A stretch of DNA of 64,000 nt. It comes from VAXT01 sp963850415. Lineage in GTDB: Bacteria > Actinomycetota > Thermoleophilia > Gaiellales > Gaiellaceae. A program made the position numbers and the translations under genes. Where the stretch lies: the NCBI GenBank assembly GCA_963850415.1, contig CAWKLE010000003.1, forward strand, positions 558,001-622,000, in the 5' to 3' direction. This document shows positions 32,507 to 41,560 of this stretch, one piece after another. The notes under the pieces were generated by a model. It worked only from the letters and a program-made list of their open reading frames with translations. It was not told the origin of the DNA and ran no database searches. The stretch's first letter is position 1. The number at the start of each line of letters is the position of its first letter.

Positions 32507-33156
32507 CTAACTCGCGATGCCGACGATCAGCCCGAAGGCGTTGAAGGACGCGTGGAGCAGCATGCACGGGTAGATGCTGTCCGTTCTAGAGCGCAGGTAG
32601 GCGAGGCCGATCCCGAACACCGCGATCACCGGGAAGCCGGCGACGAGCCCGTGGACCAGCCCGAAGGCGATCCCGACGAGCAGGATGGCGGCGGTGCGCC
32701 CGAAGCGCTCGAGGAGCCCGTAGCCGACGCCGCGAAACTGCAGCTCCTCGACGATCGGCGCGACGACCACGACGACGATGGCGAAGGCCGCGAACGGGGC
32801 GATCTTGCTCGAGTCCCAGTTTTGCGGGATCAGGCCCTGCTCCTTTTCGGGGTTGGCGAACTGGCCGACGACTGCGCTGACGACGAACACTGCGATCAGG
32901 ATCAGGAACGCGATTCCGACTGCGCGCCGCCACGACGTCGGTCGTCGGAACGCGAGGAAGCTTCCGGCGATCGAGGCCGAGGGTGATCAGGTAGAGGATG
33001 CCCAGGATCACGTCCGTACTGGACGAGCCCGAGGATGCTCGAGCTCCACTGGTACGCCACGTCCTTGGGCGGCGGGCCGCTCGTGAGCTGGGACGCGTAC
33101 GCGACCGTCGACATGAAGACGATCAGCGCGCACCAGGCGCCGAGGCGCCAGTTCAT
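32507..33156 (-). CDS. CPBP (CAAX-type) intramembrane protease, two frameshifts
   Basis: The C-terminal part has the family motifs: APIVEELQFRGVGYGLLERF (motif 1, two Glu and Arg), GIAFGLVHGL (motif 2 His) and PCMLLHASFNAFG (motif 3). The N-terminal membrane segments are split over three frames: MNWRLGAWCALIVFMSTVAYA.., VILGILYLITLGL.., then LAFRRPTSWRRAVGIAF... Surplus bases near 33011-33016 and 32968-32974 explain this; 650 minus 2 gives 216 codons. Family members cleave within membranes or protect against bacteriocins; substrate unknown. It lies between the PIG-V-like and transpeptidase genes on one strand. Confidence 0.82.
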
Positions 33157-33166
33157 GCCGGGCGGG

Positions 33167-34417
33167 TCACGCGACCCATTGCCAGAGGGCCCACTGGACG
33201 ACCGCCACCCCGAGGAAGAGCGCGCTGATCGAGACGATCGCGGTATGTGCGCGCGGGCGGCCGCCGATCGCCGCCAGGGCCAGGAAGAAGGGGAAGACCC
33301 CTAGCCCGAGGCGCGGCAGGGAGAGGAGCGGCCAGCGGTCGCTCGGCAGGCTGAGCGGGATCGCGAGGCTCAGTGCCGCGAAGAGGCCGTACGGAGCGCC
33401 GAAGCGGCGCCAGGCGACGACGGTCAGGAACGCGAACAGGACGAGCGCGGCCAGGCACTCGAGGTTGACCGCCGCGACCCGCATCGGGTCCGTGCCCTGG
33501 ACCTCGGGCCAGTACGAGTGCGTGTGTGATCCCGATGCGAGCTGTCGGATGCCCGCCCAGCCGGCCCGCAGGCCGTCCCAGGCGCCTCCGAACGGACCGG
33601 CCGGCGAGAGGTGTCGCGACCAGAAACCCTCGGCGCCGAGGAATGTCCAGGGATCGCCTCGCTGCGCCCAGAGCAGGAGCGGGTAGGCGGCGAAGACGAG
33701 CGGTGCGACCGCGAGCTGGGCGAGGTTCCTCCAGGGCCGAGCCGAGCGCCAGGCGAAGAGCGCGAGCGCCGGCAGAAGCGCGACCGCGACGGGTCTCGTG
33801 AGGAGCGCGAGCCCGCAGGCGATCCCCGCGCCGAGGAAGCGGCGCCGTTCAGCGGCCAGGAACGCGACGACGGTGAGCAGGAGGTAGAGCGACTCGCTGT
33901 AGACGGCCTGGAGGAAGAGCGCCATCGGGAAGAGGGCGAGGTAGAGCACCGCGCGGCGGGCGCCGTCGGCTCCGAGCTTGCCTTCGGCGAGGTCGTAGAG
34001 CAGGACGAACGTCGCGAGGCCGGCCGCGAGCGAGACGACGATCCCGGCGAGCAGGTAGTGGCCGAAAAGGACGTGTCCGAGTAGGCCGACGGCCGCCGGG
34101 TAGAGCGGGAAGAAGGCCGTGGCCGAGCTCGAGAGGTGCTGGTAGCCGTGCTCTGCGATGCGGAGGAACCAGACGCTGTCCCAGCGCGCCCAGACGTCCG
34201 TGACGGCGCCCAGGTCGTGCGTCACCGAGGGGTCGTCCCAGCGCGCCGCGTCGGGGTTTCGGCTCGGTTCGAAGACGAAGAGGGCGAAGAGCGCCGCAAC
34301 CCAGATCGCCAGGCGGCTCCAGATGAAGATCTCGACAGCCGGATTGCGCGCGCTGACTCGAGCGGGCAGGTCGCTCGCCTCGGCGCGTGGCTCCCGAAGC
34401 CGTTGACCCGCGCTCAC
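33167..34417 (-). CDS. Membrane mannosyltransferase, PIG-V-like (GT-C fold)
   Basis: 416 residues with about ten membrane segments. The first periplasmic loop holds the catalytic-type acidic motif VWARWDSVWFLRIAEHGYQ, followed by SATAFFPLYPAAVGLLG, both typical of PIG-V relatives. Such bacterial proteins use polyprenyl-phosphate sugars to glycosylate lipids or proteins. It starts 20 bp from the divergent DUF2203 gene, so its promoter must lie within that gene or the tiny gap. Confidence 0.82.
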   Translation of the reverse strand: MSAGQRLREPRAEASDLPARVSARNPAVEIFIWSRLAIWVAALFALFVFEPSRNPDAARWDDPSVTHDLGAVTDVWARWDSVWFLRIAEHGYQHLSSSATAFFPLYPAAVGLLGHVLFGHYLLAGIVVSLAAGLATFVLLYDLAEGKLGADGARRAVLYLALFPMALFLQAVYSESLYLLLTVVAFLAAERRRFLGAGIACGLALLTRPVAVALLPALALFAWRSARPWRNLAQLAVAPLVFAAYPLLLWAQRGDPWTFLGAEGFWSRHLSPAGPFGGAWDGLRAGWAGIRQLASGSHTHSYWPEVQGTDPMRVAAVNLECLAALVLFAFLTVVAWRRFGAPYGLFAALSLAIPLSLPSDRWPLLSLPRLGLGVFPFFLALAAIGGRPRAHTAIVSISALFLGVAVVQWALWQWVA

Positions 34418-34437
34418 AACGGCCGGATCATACGGGC

Positions 34438-34836
34438 GTGGAGGAGCGGTACTTCACGGTTGAGGAGGCGAACGAGGCGCTCGGAGAGGTGCGTCCGCTG
34501 ACGGAGGAGCTCGTTGAGCACCGGCGCGCGCTCGTCGAGCTCCAGGAGCGGCAGTCGGCGCTCACGGCGCGGATCGCGGGCAACGGCGGCAACGTCGAGC
34601 CGCACGAGTTGGAGGACGTGCAGGAGCGGTTGGACAAGGAGGTCGCCGGCATCGCGCGCTGTGTCGCGCGGATCCACGAGGTGGGCGGGCTGGTCAAGGA
34701 CCTCGACGACGGCCTCGTCGACTTTCCGGCGACCCACGAGGGGGAGGAGATCCTGCTCTGCTGGCGCCTGGGCGAGGACGAGATCGCTTTCTGGCACGGC
34801 CTGGACGAGGGCTTCTCGGGCCGCAAGCCCCTCTAG
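34438..34836 (+). CDS. DUF2203 family protein
   Basis: 132 residues from GTG 34438, chosen because it opens the conserved RYFTVEEANEAL segment; GTG-less upstream frame is shared with the neighbour's antisense. Two long helices (residues ~20-85) are followed by GGLVKDLDDGLVDFPATHEG and the conserved end ILLCWRLGEDEIAFWHGLDEGFSGRKPL. The family is small, soluble and uncharacterised. Confidence 0.85.
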   Translation: MEERYFTVEEANEALGEVRPLTEELVEHRRALVELQERQSALTARIAGNGGNVEPHELEDVQERLDKEVAGIARCVARIHEVGGLVKDLDDGLVDFPATHEGEEILLCWRLGEDEIAFWHGLDEGFSGRKPL

Positions 34837-34858
34837 CTCGATCCTAGCAACCCCAGAT

Positions 34859-34874
34859 CCCCACCCGGGTGGGG
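34859..34874. repeat. 16-bp perfect palindrome
   Basis: CCCCACCCGGGTGGGG, 22 bp after the DUF2203 stop and before mscS. On the plus strand it is followed by AAGAAAG; there is no T-run. It may end the DUF2203 transcript or bind a protein. The remaining gap to 35005 shows nothing else. Confidence 0.4.
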
Positions 34875-35005
34875 AAGAAAGTTCCACCCGCCACCCGCTG
34901 CGAGCGTATCGCCGAACACGCGACGCGGCTGTGCCGATTCCGCGCCAACTCGAACGCGCGCCGCCGCCGCTGAGGATCGCCCGCCTACCCGTCGAATAGA
35001 ACGCG

Positions 35006-35728
35006 ATGGAGATCTGGGAACGCTGGCTGCTGGTGAGCCTGATCGTGATCGGGGCGATCGTCCTCGCGAAGATCGTCGACTGGCGCATGTCGAAGCGCGA
35101 GCTCCCCGCAGCCGCGGCCACGCGTTACGGGATCCTCCGCCGCAGCCTGATGACGGCGATCATCGTCGTCGGCGTCCTCTCCGCGCTCCTCGTCGTCCCG
35201 CAGGTGCGAGCGATCGCCGCTGGGCTCCTCGCCTCATCGGCGATCGTCGGCCTCGTCGTCGGCCTCGCCGCCCAGCGCCCGTTGGCCAACTTCGTCGCCG
35301 GCATCGTGATCGCGTTCACCCAGCCGCTGCGACTCGGTGACACGGTCACGGTCGACGACGTCGAGGGCGTCGTCGAGGAGATCGGGCTCACGTACACCTT
35401 CATCAAGACAGCCGAGAACAAGCGCCTCGTGATCCCGAACGAGAAGCTGGCCTCGGATACGATTCTGAACTCCACCATCGTCAGTCGGGAGAAGCTCGCT
35501 CAGGTGTCGATCCAGGTACCGCTCGACAAGGATCTCGATGCGGTGGTCGACCTGCTGAAGACGGAGACAGCTGGCGATCCCCGCGCTGACGTGCTCGTCA
35601 CGGGGCTCAACGGCGCCGCGACGGTCACGGTTCGCTCGTGGGCGCCCGACGCCTCCGAGCTCGAGGGCGTGCAGAGCGAGCTGCGCCGGCGCGTTGCGCG
35701 CCGCCTGCGCGAACAGAGCCTGCTGTGA
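35006..35728 (+). CDS. mscS: Small-conductance mechanosensitive channel (MscS family)
   Basis: 240 residues. Two or three membrane segments (5-22, 48-66, 70-92) with the pore helix SSAIVGLVVGLAAQRPLANFVAGI, then the beta domain LRLGDTVTVDDVEGVVEEIGLTYT split around residues 115-138 and PNEKLASDTILNST. It releases solutes on osmotic downshock. Its stop overlaps the penicillin-binding protein GTG as GTGA. Confidence 0.93.
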   Translation: MEIWERWLLVSLIVIGAIVLAKIVDWRMSKRELPAAAATRYGILRRSLMTAIIVVGVLSALLVVPQVRAIAAGLLASSAIVGLVVGLAAQRPLANFVAGIVIAFTQPLRLGDTVTVDDVEGVVEEIGLTYTFIKTAENKRLVIPNEKLASDTILNSTIVSREKLAQVSIQVPLDKDLDAVVDLLKTETAGDPRADVLVTGLNGAATVTVRSWAPDASELEGVQSELRRRVARRLREQSLL

Positions 35729-37896
35729 GCACTCCGCCCGGCAACGGTCGAGCCCGCGGCGGCGCGCGTCCATATGTGCCGAACCACCGGCGCCAGCGGC
35801 GGACCGCGCGCCGGGCCCGCCGACGCCGCAAGCTCGCCGTCCTCCTGGTCGTGCTCCTCGGGCTGCTCGCCGTGCTCGGGACGGTCGGCTTCAGCAGCGC
35901 GCGCTCGATCCAGGCCGACTGCGACCTGCAGGACCTCCGGCCAGCGACGATCGGCTCCAACTCGTTCATCTACGCGGCGGACGGCTCCTCGCTCGGCTCG
36001 ATCCCCGCCGAGAAGAACCGCCAGCCGGTGACCCTGAAAGAGATGAGCCCGTGGATGGGCAAGGCGACGGTCGCGATCGAGGACCGGCGCTTCTACGAGC
36101 ACGGCGGCATCGACTTCCGGGGCATCGCGAGGGCGGCCTACAACGACGTCCGGGCCGGCCGCACGGTCGAGGGTGGTTCCACGATCACGCAGCAGCTCGT
36201 GCGCAACCTCTACATCCGGCACCAGGAGCGAAGCCTCCACCGGAAGCTGGTCGAGGCCTGCCTCGCCATCAAGCTGAGCGATAAGCACGGGAAGAACTGG
36301 ATCCTCGCCAACTACATGAACACGGTCTACTACGGCAACCATGCGTACGGCGTCGAGGCGGCCGCGCAGACGTACTTCTCGCGCCGCGCGAGCAAGCTCT
36401 CGCTCCTCCAGTCGGCTCTGCTCTCGGGGCTGCCTCAGGCTCCGTCGATCTACGACCCGTTCAAGAACCCCGAGCGCGCGCTCGAACGGCGCAACGACGT
36501 GCTGAAGGCGCTGTACGCGAACGGCGACATCAGCTACGGCAACTACCAGGAGGGGATCAAGGTCACCGACCTGCACCTGCGCCCGGGGAGGATCTACAGC
36601 CGGATCCGGGAGCCCTACTTCTTCAGCTACGTGCGCGACGAGCTGATCAGGAGGTACGGCGCCGCAACGGTGCGCTCGGGTGGGCTCAAGGTCTACACGA
36701 CCATCGACCGGCGCATGCAGCGCGCGGCGACGACCGCGATCAAGGACACGCTCTACTACGACACCGACCCCGCCTCGGCACTCGTAGCCATCGACCCGCG
36801 CACGGGCGCGATCAAGACGATGACCGCGGTCACGCCCGGACGGTCGGGCAACCAGTTCAACCTCGCCGCACAGGCACGCCGCCAGGCCGGCTCGACGTTC
36901 AAGACCTTCGTCCTGACGCAGGCCGTGTCCCAGGGCATCAACCCGGACACGACGTCCTATGTCTCTGCGCCGCTCCACTACCAGCCGAACCCGAACGTGC
37001 CGGCCTGGGACGTCTCCACCTACTCGCACACGTACGTCGGCTCGACGTCGATCACGCACGCGACGCTGCTTTCGGACAACACCGTCTACGCGCGGCTGAC
37101 GCTCGATCTCGGGGCCGAGAAGGTCGCGGCGATGGCGAACAGGATGGGCATCCGCTCGTCGCTGAAGACGCGGGAAGGGGCGTATGTGCCGTCGCTCGGC
37201 CTCGGCTCGATCGGCGTCTCACCGCTCGACATGGCCTCCGCGTACGCGACGCTTGCCGCCGGTGGCATCTACTCGGAGCCGATGGCGATCACGAAGGTCG
37301 TCTTCGCGGGTGGCGGCGAGGACAGGAACTGGGGCAGGCCGAAGCGTCACCGCGTGATCGCGGACTGGGTAGCGGCCGAGGTGACGAAGATCCTGGAGGA
37401 GAACATCCAGGCCGGGACCGGCGTCGGCGCGAACATCGGCCGCCCCGCGGGCGGGAAGACGGGGACGACCGAGAATCACGCGGACGCCTGGTTCGACGGG
37501 ATCACGCCGACGCTGACGGCCGCGGTCTGGGTCGGCTATCCACAGGCGGAGATTCCGATGGAGAACGTGCACGGGATCGCGGTCGCGGGCGGAACGTTCC
37601 CGGCCACGATCTGGAAGCTCTTCATGGACGAGGCGATCGGGCCGACTCCGGTGCGCGATTTCCCGCCGGCGCTCTCCGAGCCGATCTGGCACTCGTGGAC
37701 GCCGGGGAGCTACGGTGGCCCGCCGCCGCCGAGCTCCTACTACTACGTGCCCCCGGCCGCGCAGCCGCCTCCGACCGGCCCGCAGCCTCCGCCGCCGACT
37801 CACGCGACTCCCCCGCCCCCGCCGGTGCCGATCCCGCCGCCGCCTCCGGCCGAGCCGCCTCCGGCCGAGCCGCCACCCCCGCCACCGCAGCCATAG
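35725..37896 (+). CDS. Class A penicillin-binding protein (transglycosylase/transpeptidase)
   Basis: 723 residues from GTG 35725. Short basic cytosolic tail, one membrane anchor (KLAVLLVVLLGLLAVLGTVGF), GT51 motifs AIEDRRFYEHGGIDFRGIAR, GGSTITQQLVRNLY, RKLVEACLAIKL, YYGNHAYGVEAAAQTYF; transpeptidase motifs SxxK in AGSTFKTF, SDN in LLSDNTVYARL and KTG in GGKTGTTENHADAW. The last ~70 residues are mostly proline with Tyr and Glu. It polymerises and cross-links peptidoglycan. It overlaps mscS at the start. Confidence 0.94.
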   Translation: MSTPPGNGRARGGARPYVPNHRRQRRTARRARRRRKLAVLLVVLLGLLAVLGTVGFSSARSIQADCDLQDLRPATIGSNSFIYAADGSSLGSIPAEKNRQPVTLKEMSPWMGKATVAIEDRRFYEHGGIDFRGIARAAYNDVRAGRTVEGGSTITQQLVRNLYIRHQERSLHRKLVEACLAIKLSDKHGKNWILANYMNTVYYGNHAYGVEAAAQTYFSRRASKLSLLQSALLSGLPQAPSIYDPFKNPERALERRNDVLKALYANGDISYGNYQEGIKVTDLHLRPGRIYSRIREPYFFSYVRDELIRRYGAATVRSGGLKVYTTIDRRMQRAATTAIKDTLYYDTDPASALVAIDPRTGAIKTMTAVTPGRSGNQFNLAAQARRQAGSTFKTFVLTQAVSQGINPDTTSYVSAPLHYQPNPNVPAWDVSTYSHTYVGSTSITHATLLSDNTVYARLTLDLGAEKVAAMANRMGIRSSLKTREGAYVPSLGLGSIGVSPLDMASAYATLAAGGIYSEPMAITKVVFAGGGEDRNWGRPKRHRVIADWVAAEVTKILEENIQAGTGVGANIGRPAGGKTGTTENHADAWFDGITPTLTAAVWVGYPQAEIPMENVHGIAVAGGTFPATIWKLFMDEAIGPTPVRDFPPALSEPIWHSWTPGSYGGPPPPSSYYYVPPAAQPPPTGPQPPPPTHATPPPPPVPIPPPPPAEPPPAEPPPPPPQP

Positions 37897-37916
37897 CCGC
37901 CGACGCCGGCACGAGG

Positions 37917-39185
37917 CTGGCCGCGCGCGTCACGGCTCTCGCCGCTCCGCTGTTCCTGCTCGCCTGTGCGGTCCCCGACGGAGGCCTCTTCCGCGCCGAG
38001 CGGTATCGCGACGTCCACATCTACGGCCTCTACGCCGACGGCTTCCTGCGCGGAGAGCTCCCGTACCGCGACGTCTTCGTCGAGTACCCGCCGGGAGCGT
38101 TCGCAGTGTTCATGCCGCCGGCGTTTCTGCCCGGGGGCGCGTACAACGCCGCCTTCAAGACGCTGATGGCGCTGTGCGGGATCGGGGCGCTCTTCGCCGT
38201 CCTGCTCACGCTCGTCACGCTCGGCGCGTCCAGGCGACGCCTCTACGCCGCAGCGGCGCTGTTCGCACTGGCGCCGATCGCGGTTGGGCCGATCTCGCTG
38301 AACACGTACGACCTGTTTCCCGCGGCGCTCACGGTCGGAGCGCTAGCGGCCATCCTGCGTCGCCGCGAGCTCCTCGGATTCGGCCTCCTCGGGCTCGCAG
38401 TGACGGCGAAGCTCTACCCCCTGGTCATCGTCCCGCTCGCTGCCGTCTACGTCTGGCAGATCGCGGGCCGCGCCCGCACGGTGCGCGCGCTCGGCGTGTT
38501 CGCAGCCGTCGCCGTGCTCGTCGTGCTCCCGTTCGCGATCCTCTCGCCGGGCGGGCTCTGGGACAGCTTCCACTCGCAGTCCGCGCGGGGCCTGCAGATC
38601 GAGAGCCTCGGCGCGAGCGTCCTGCTGGCCGGGCACCAGCTCGGCGTCTACACGGCGACGGTCGTGCACGGAGCGACGGGAGCGGCGACGAGAGACCTCG
38701 CCGGCCCGCTCCCGGACGCGTTGGCGACGATCACCACGCTTCTCCAGGCGGCCGCCGTCGCCGCAGCCTGGTGGCTCTTCGCGCGTGGCGCGCGCGAGCC
38801 GGAGCGCCTCGTCGTGGCTTCGTCTGCCGCGGTCACGGGATTCCTCGTCTTCAACCGCTTCGTCTCGCCGCAGTACGTCGTGTGGCTGATCCCGCTCGTC
38901 CTGCTCATACCCGGCGCGACCGGGATCGCCGCGGTCGCGCTCGTGGCCACGGCGCTCGTGCTCGCGCAGATCTGGTTCTTCCACTACAGCCACCTCTTCG
39001 AGCTCGAGGGCATCTCGTGGCTCGTCGTCATGCGCGACGCGGTGCTGCTCGCCCTCTACCTGCTGCTCGTCGTGCGCTTGAAGACGAGCACGCCGTCGTC
39101 GGAGAAGACGAGCCGCCAGTTCGGATTCCGCCGCAGCCGCACGAGCGCCTCCGCTGTCGCGGGCGGGTCCCAGCGGTCCGCGTAG
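37917..39185 (+). CDS. Membrane glycosyltransferase, GT87/DUF2029-like
   Basis: About 422 residues with ten or so membrane segments. The first loop has YADGFLRGELPYRDVFVEYPPGAF, the acidic motif typical of polyprenol-phosphate-mannose-dependent GT-C enzymes, and LGLAVTAKLYPLVIVPLA is characteristic of this group. No ATG/GTG/TTG lies between the upstream stop and the first membrane helix; CTG 37917 fits, the alternative being GTG 37695, 200 bp inside the polyproline tail of the previous gene. The last 43 codons overlap the 3' end of the convergent DUF2079 gene and look unconserved. Confidence 0.75.
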   Translation: MAARVTALAAPLFLLACAVPDGGLFRAERYRDVHIYGLYADGFLRGELPYRDVFVEYPPGAFAVFMPPAFLPGGAYNAAFKTLMALCGIGALFAVLLTLVTLGASRRRLYAAAALFALAPIAVGPISLNTYDLFPAALTVGALAAILRRRELLGFGLLGLAVTAKLYPLVIVPLAAVYVWQIAGRARTVRALGVFAAVAVLVVLPFAILSPGGLWDSFHSQSARGLQIESLGASVLLAGHQLGVYTATVVHGATGAATRDLAGPLPDALATITTLLQAAAVAAAWWLFARGAREPERLVVASSAAVTGFLVFNRFVSPQYVVWLIPLVLLIPGATGIAAVALVATALVLAQIWFFHYSHLFELEGISWLVVMRDAVLLALYLLLVVRLKTSTPSSEKTSRQFGFRRSRTSASAVAGGSQRSA

Positions 39186-40489
39186 CCGGGCTGGGTCTCG
39201 TCGGCCGCCACCCATTGCGCGTCCTGTATGTACGGGAAGCTGAGGAACCGCCTACGGCCGGACAGGTGTGAGCCGAGCGAGTTCGTCGCGCTGACCACGG
39301 CGCCGTCCGGGATCAGCCGGAGTGCACGGTCCGTGATCCGGTCGTGCGTCGCGACGTGGGCCGCATACGCCTGGTACGTCTGCCCGCCGGGCAGCCCTCT
39401 CCACACGGGCACGGCGCCGCGCACGTAGTTCGCCCCGACCATCACGACGACCAGCGTCATGGCGAGCGGCACGCGCAGGCCGGGGCGTGACCTCGTCAAC
39501 CTCGCGGCGCCGAGCACCGTGGCGACGATCAACGGCGGGATCAACCCGGCCGTGTAGTGGTGGTGGATCGAGCTCTGCGTGTGCGTCGCCGACAGCAGGT
39601 TCAGCCCGAGCTCTGGAATCGCGGCAACGAGCACGACCGGTGCGGCGACGACGAGCAGCAGGAGCGGCACGAACAGGTCGAGGAGGTAGCGCACGCCCTC
39701 GCCGTCGAACACCGTCGCCAGCACCTTGCCCGGATCGGTGAACACGGTCGCGAGAATTCCGCCGGGCGAGTGCCCGAGCGCGCCGTAGCGCTGGTAGAAG
39801 CTCGACGACGCGCCCTCGTTGAAGTGCGGCAGCACGATCTGCACGGAGATCGCGGTCAGGCAGACGCCCAGCACCGCGATCGCGCCTCCGACGCGCCACT
39901 GCCTCCGAGAGATCGCGTACCAGACGCCCATGCCCGCGAGCACGAGCGGGATCTCCTCCTTCGTCAGCGCGGCGAGGCTCGCGAACAGCGCGAACGCCCC
40001 GAGCCGCTCCTCGTCGAGGTACCAGAAGGCGTAGAGGAGGAGCGGGCAGGCGAGCGCAACCGGATGGAACTCGTTCAGCGTCAGCCACTGGACGGCCGGG
40101 TACAGGAGGTACGCGAGCGCGAACCCGAGCGCGGCCTGCTCCGAGCCGAGGTGCTTTCGGGCGAGCCAGAAGACGGGCAGCGCGCCGAGCGCGATCGCCA
40201 CCGCCTGTGCCGCGACGAGCATCGCCGCGCTCGGCCAGATCCACCAGAGCGGCGCGAACGCGGCGAGGATCGGGTCGACGTGCGAACCGAGCCGCGAGGC
40301 CTGATCGCCCTGGAGATTCGTGATCTCGAGCGGGTGGCCGTGCGCCGTCGCCCAGACCGCCTGCGCCATGTTCCCGAGGTCGAAGCGGCCGGCGTTGTAC
40401 GCCCGGTACTGGAGGATCGACAGCGCCGCGAACCCGACGGCGTACGCGGCGATCGCCGTCCAGAGCAGGACCTTCGGCCGCGGCCTCAC
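39056..40489 (-). CDS. DUF2079 multi-pass membrane protein
   Basis: 477 residues with about ten membrane segments. Characteristic pieces: FDLGNMAQAVWATAHG, GSHVDPILAAFAPLWWIWP, YLLYPAVQWLTLNEFHPVA, LTKEEIPLVLAGMG and a soluble C-terminal part ending SDDGVLVFKRTT. The FDLG and GSHVDP/FHP motifs resemble GT-C glycosyltransferases, so a sugar-transfer role is likely but unproven. It overlaps the GT4 gene by 4 bp, and the convergent GT87-like gene by 130 bp. Confidence 0.85.
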   Translation of the reverse strand: MRPRPKVLLWTAIAAYAVGFAALSILQYRAYNAGRFDLGNMAQAVWATAHGHPLEITNLQGDQASRLGSHVDPILAAFAPLWWIWPSAAMLVAAQAVAIALGALPVFWLARKHLGSEQAALGFALAYLLYPAVQWLTLNEFHPVALACPLLLYAFWYLDEERLGAFALFASLAALTKEEIPLVLAGMGVWYAISRRQWRVGGAIAVLGVCLTAISVQIVLPHFNEGASSSFYQRYGALGHSPGGILATVFTDPGKVLATVFDGEGVRYLLDLFVPLLLLVVAAPVVLVAAIPELGLNLLSATHTQSSIHHHYTAGLIPPLIVATVLGAARLTRSRPGLRVPLAMTLVVVMVGANYVRGAVPVWRGLPGGQTYQAYAAHVATHDRITDRALRLIPDGAVVSATNSLGSHLSGRRRFLSFPYIQDAQWVAADETQPGYADRWDPPATAEALVRLRRNPNWRLVFSDDGVLVFKRTTSSR

Positions 40490-41553
40490 ACCAGGAGCTC
40501 TTCCAGCAGCGAGCGCCAGCGCGCGCCGAGGACCTCCTCGCTCGCCTGCTCCTCGTAGACGCCGCGCCCACCGCGGCTCAGAGCTCGGCCGAGCTCGGGA
40601 TCCGCAGCCAGGCGACGCATCGCCTCCGCGAGCGCCGCCGGGTCCCCGGGCGGCACGAGCAGCGCGTTCTCCTCGTCACGCAGCAGCTCGCGGGCCGCAG
40701 GCGTGTCCGCCGTGATCAGCGGCGCCCCGCACGCGAGCGCGTGGAACGCCTTGTTCGGGATCACGCGCTGCGCCTTGTCGGACGTTCCGAAGATCCCGAG
40801 CGCGCAGCCGGCGCTCCAGTACTCGCGTGGCAGGTCGTCGTACTCGAGCCACTCGACCCACTCGACGTTCTCGGGCCGGTCCTCCATGACCCCGTTCAGC
40901 TGCCCGGAGCCGATCACGCGCACCTCGAGCTCCGGGGCGAGGCGCGCTGCCTCGAGGATCGTCTCCACCCCGTGCAACGGGATCAGCTTGCCGACGAAGA
41001 GGACGCGGAACGGCTCGTCTGGGCGCCAGCCCGCATGGAAGAGGCGGTCCTCGGCGCCGACCAGGCAGACCTGCACGCGCTCGCGCGGGAGGTCGCCGAG
41101 CTCGGCGAGGAAGTCGGCGTTTGCGTCGGTATCGGCGACGACGAGGTCGGAGAGCCGGAGCGCCCGGCGGTCGACGACCCAGAGGACGCGCGCGGTGAAC
41201 AGCCCTTGTCTGAACCGGCTCCGATCGCCGACGAGCGTGTCGTGGAGCGAGATCAACGGGTTGAAGACGAGCGGCCGCTTCCCGGCGACTCGCCGTGCGT
41301 GGGGCACGTCGAAGTGCCCGGGATAGCCGACGAGGACGATGTCGAACGCATTGTGGTTCGAGAAGCGCAGGCGCTGCTCGGCGAGGAAGAGCCGGAACGC
41401 GACCGTCCAGCGGACGGCCCAGTTGTCGCGCCGCGCCTCGAACACGGGCTCGTGGTGCTCGACCACCTCGACCCCTGCGCCGCGCAGCGCCGAGATCACC
41501 TGCGCGTTCCGCGGGTAGTTCCGCTCGTAGGTCCCGAAGTAGAGGACGCGCAC
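40486..41553 (-). CDS. Glycosyltransferase family 4
   Basis: 355 residues. N-terminal Rossmann half (RVLYFGTYERNYPRNAQVISALRGAG), hinge FRVLFVGKLIPLHGVETILEAA, and the C-terminal nucleotide-sugar part with LGIFGTSDKAQRVIPNKAFHALACGAPLITADT, where the usual ExxxxxxxE motif is replaced by K-AFHALACG. It probably adds a sugar to a lipid-linked or cell-surface glycan with the neighbouring GT2 enzyme; the substrate is unknown. Confidence 0.87.
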   Translation of the reverse strand: MRVLYFGTYERNYPRNAQVISALRGAGVEVVEHHEPVFEARRDNWAVRWTVAFRLFLAEQRLRFSNHNAFDIVLVGYPGHFDVPHARRVAGKRPLVFNPLISLHDTLVGDRSRFRQGLFTARVLWVVDRRALRLSDLVVADTDANADFLAELGDLPRERVQVCLVGAEDRLFHAGWRPDEPFRVLFVGKLIPLHGVETILEAARLAPELEVRVIGSGQLNGVMEDRPENVEWVEWLEYDDLPREYWSAGCALGIFGTSDKAQRVIPNKAFHALACGAPLITADTPAARELLRDEENALLVPPGDPAALAEAMRRLAADPELGRALSRGGRGVYEEQASEEVLGARWRSLLEELLV

Positions 41554-41560
41554 GTTCAGG

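Noticed and set aside
27361..33156. Programmed +1 frameshifting in several genes
   Set aside because: Sites share no slippery codon or stop context, and the genes are unrelated; sequence error is simpler. Kept only as something to verify.
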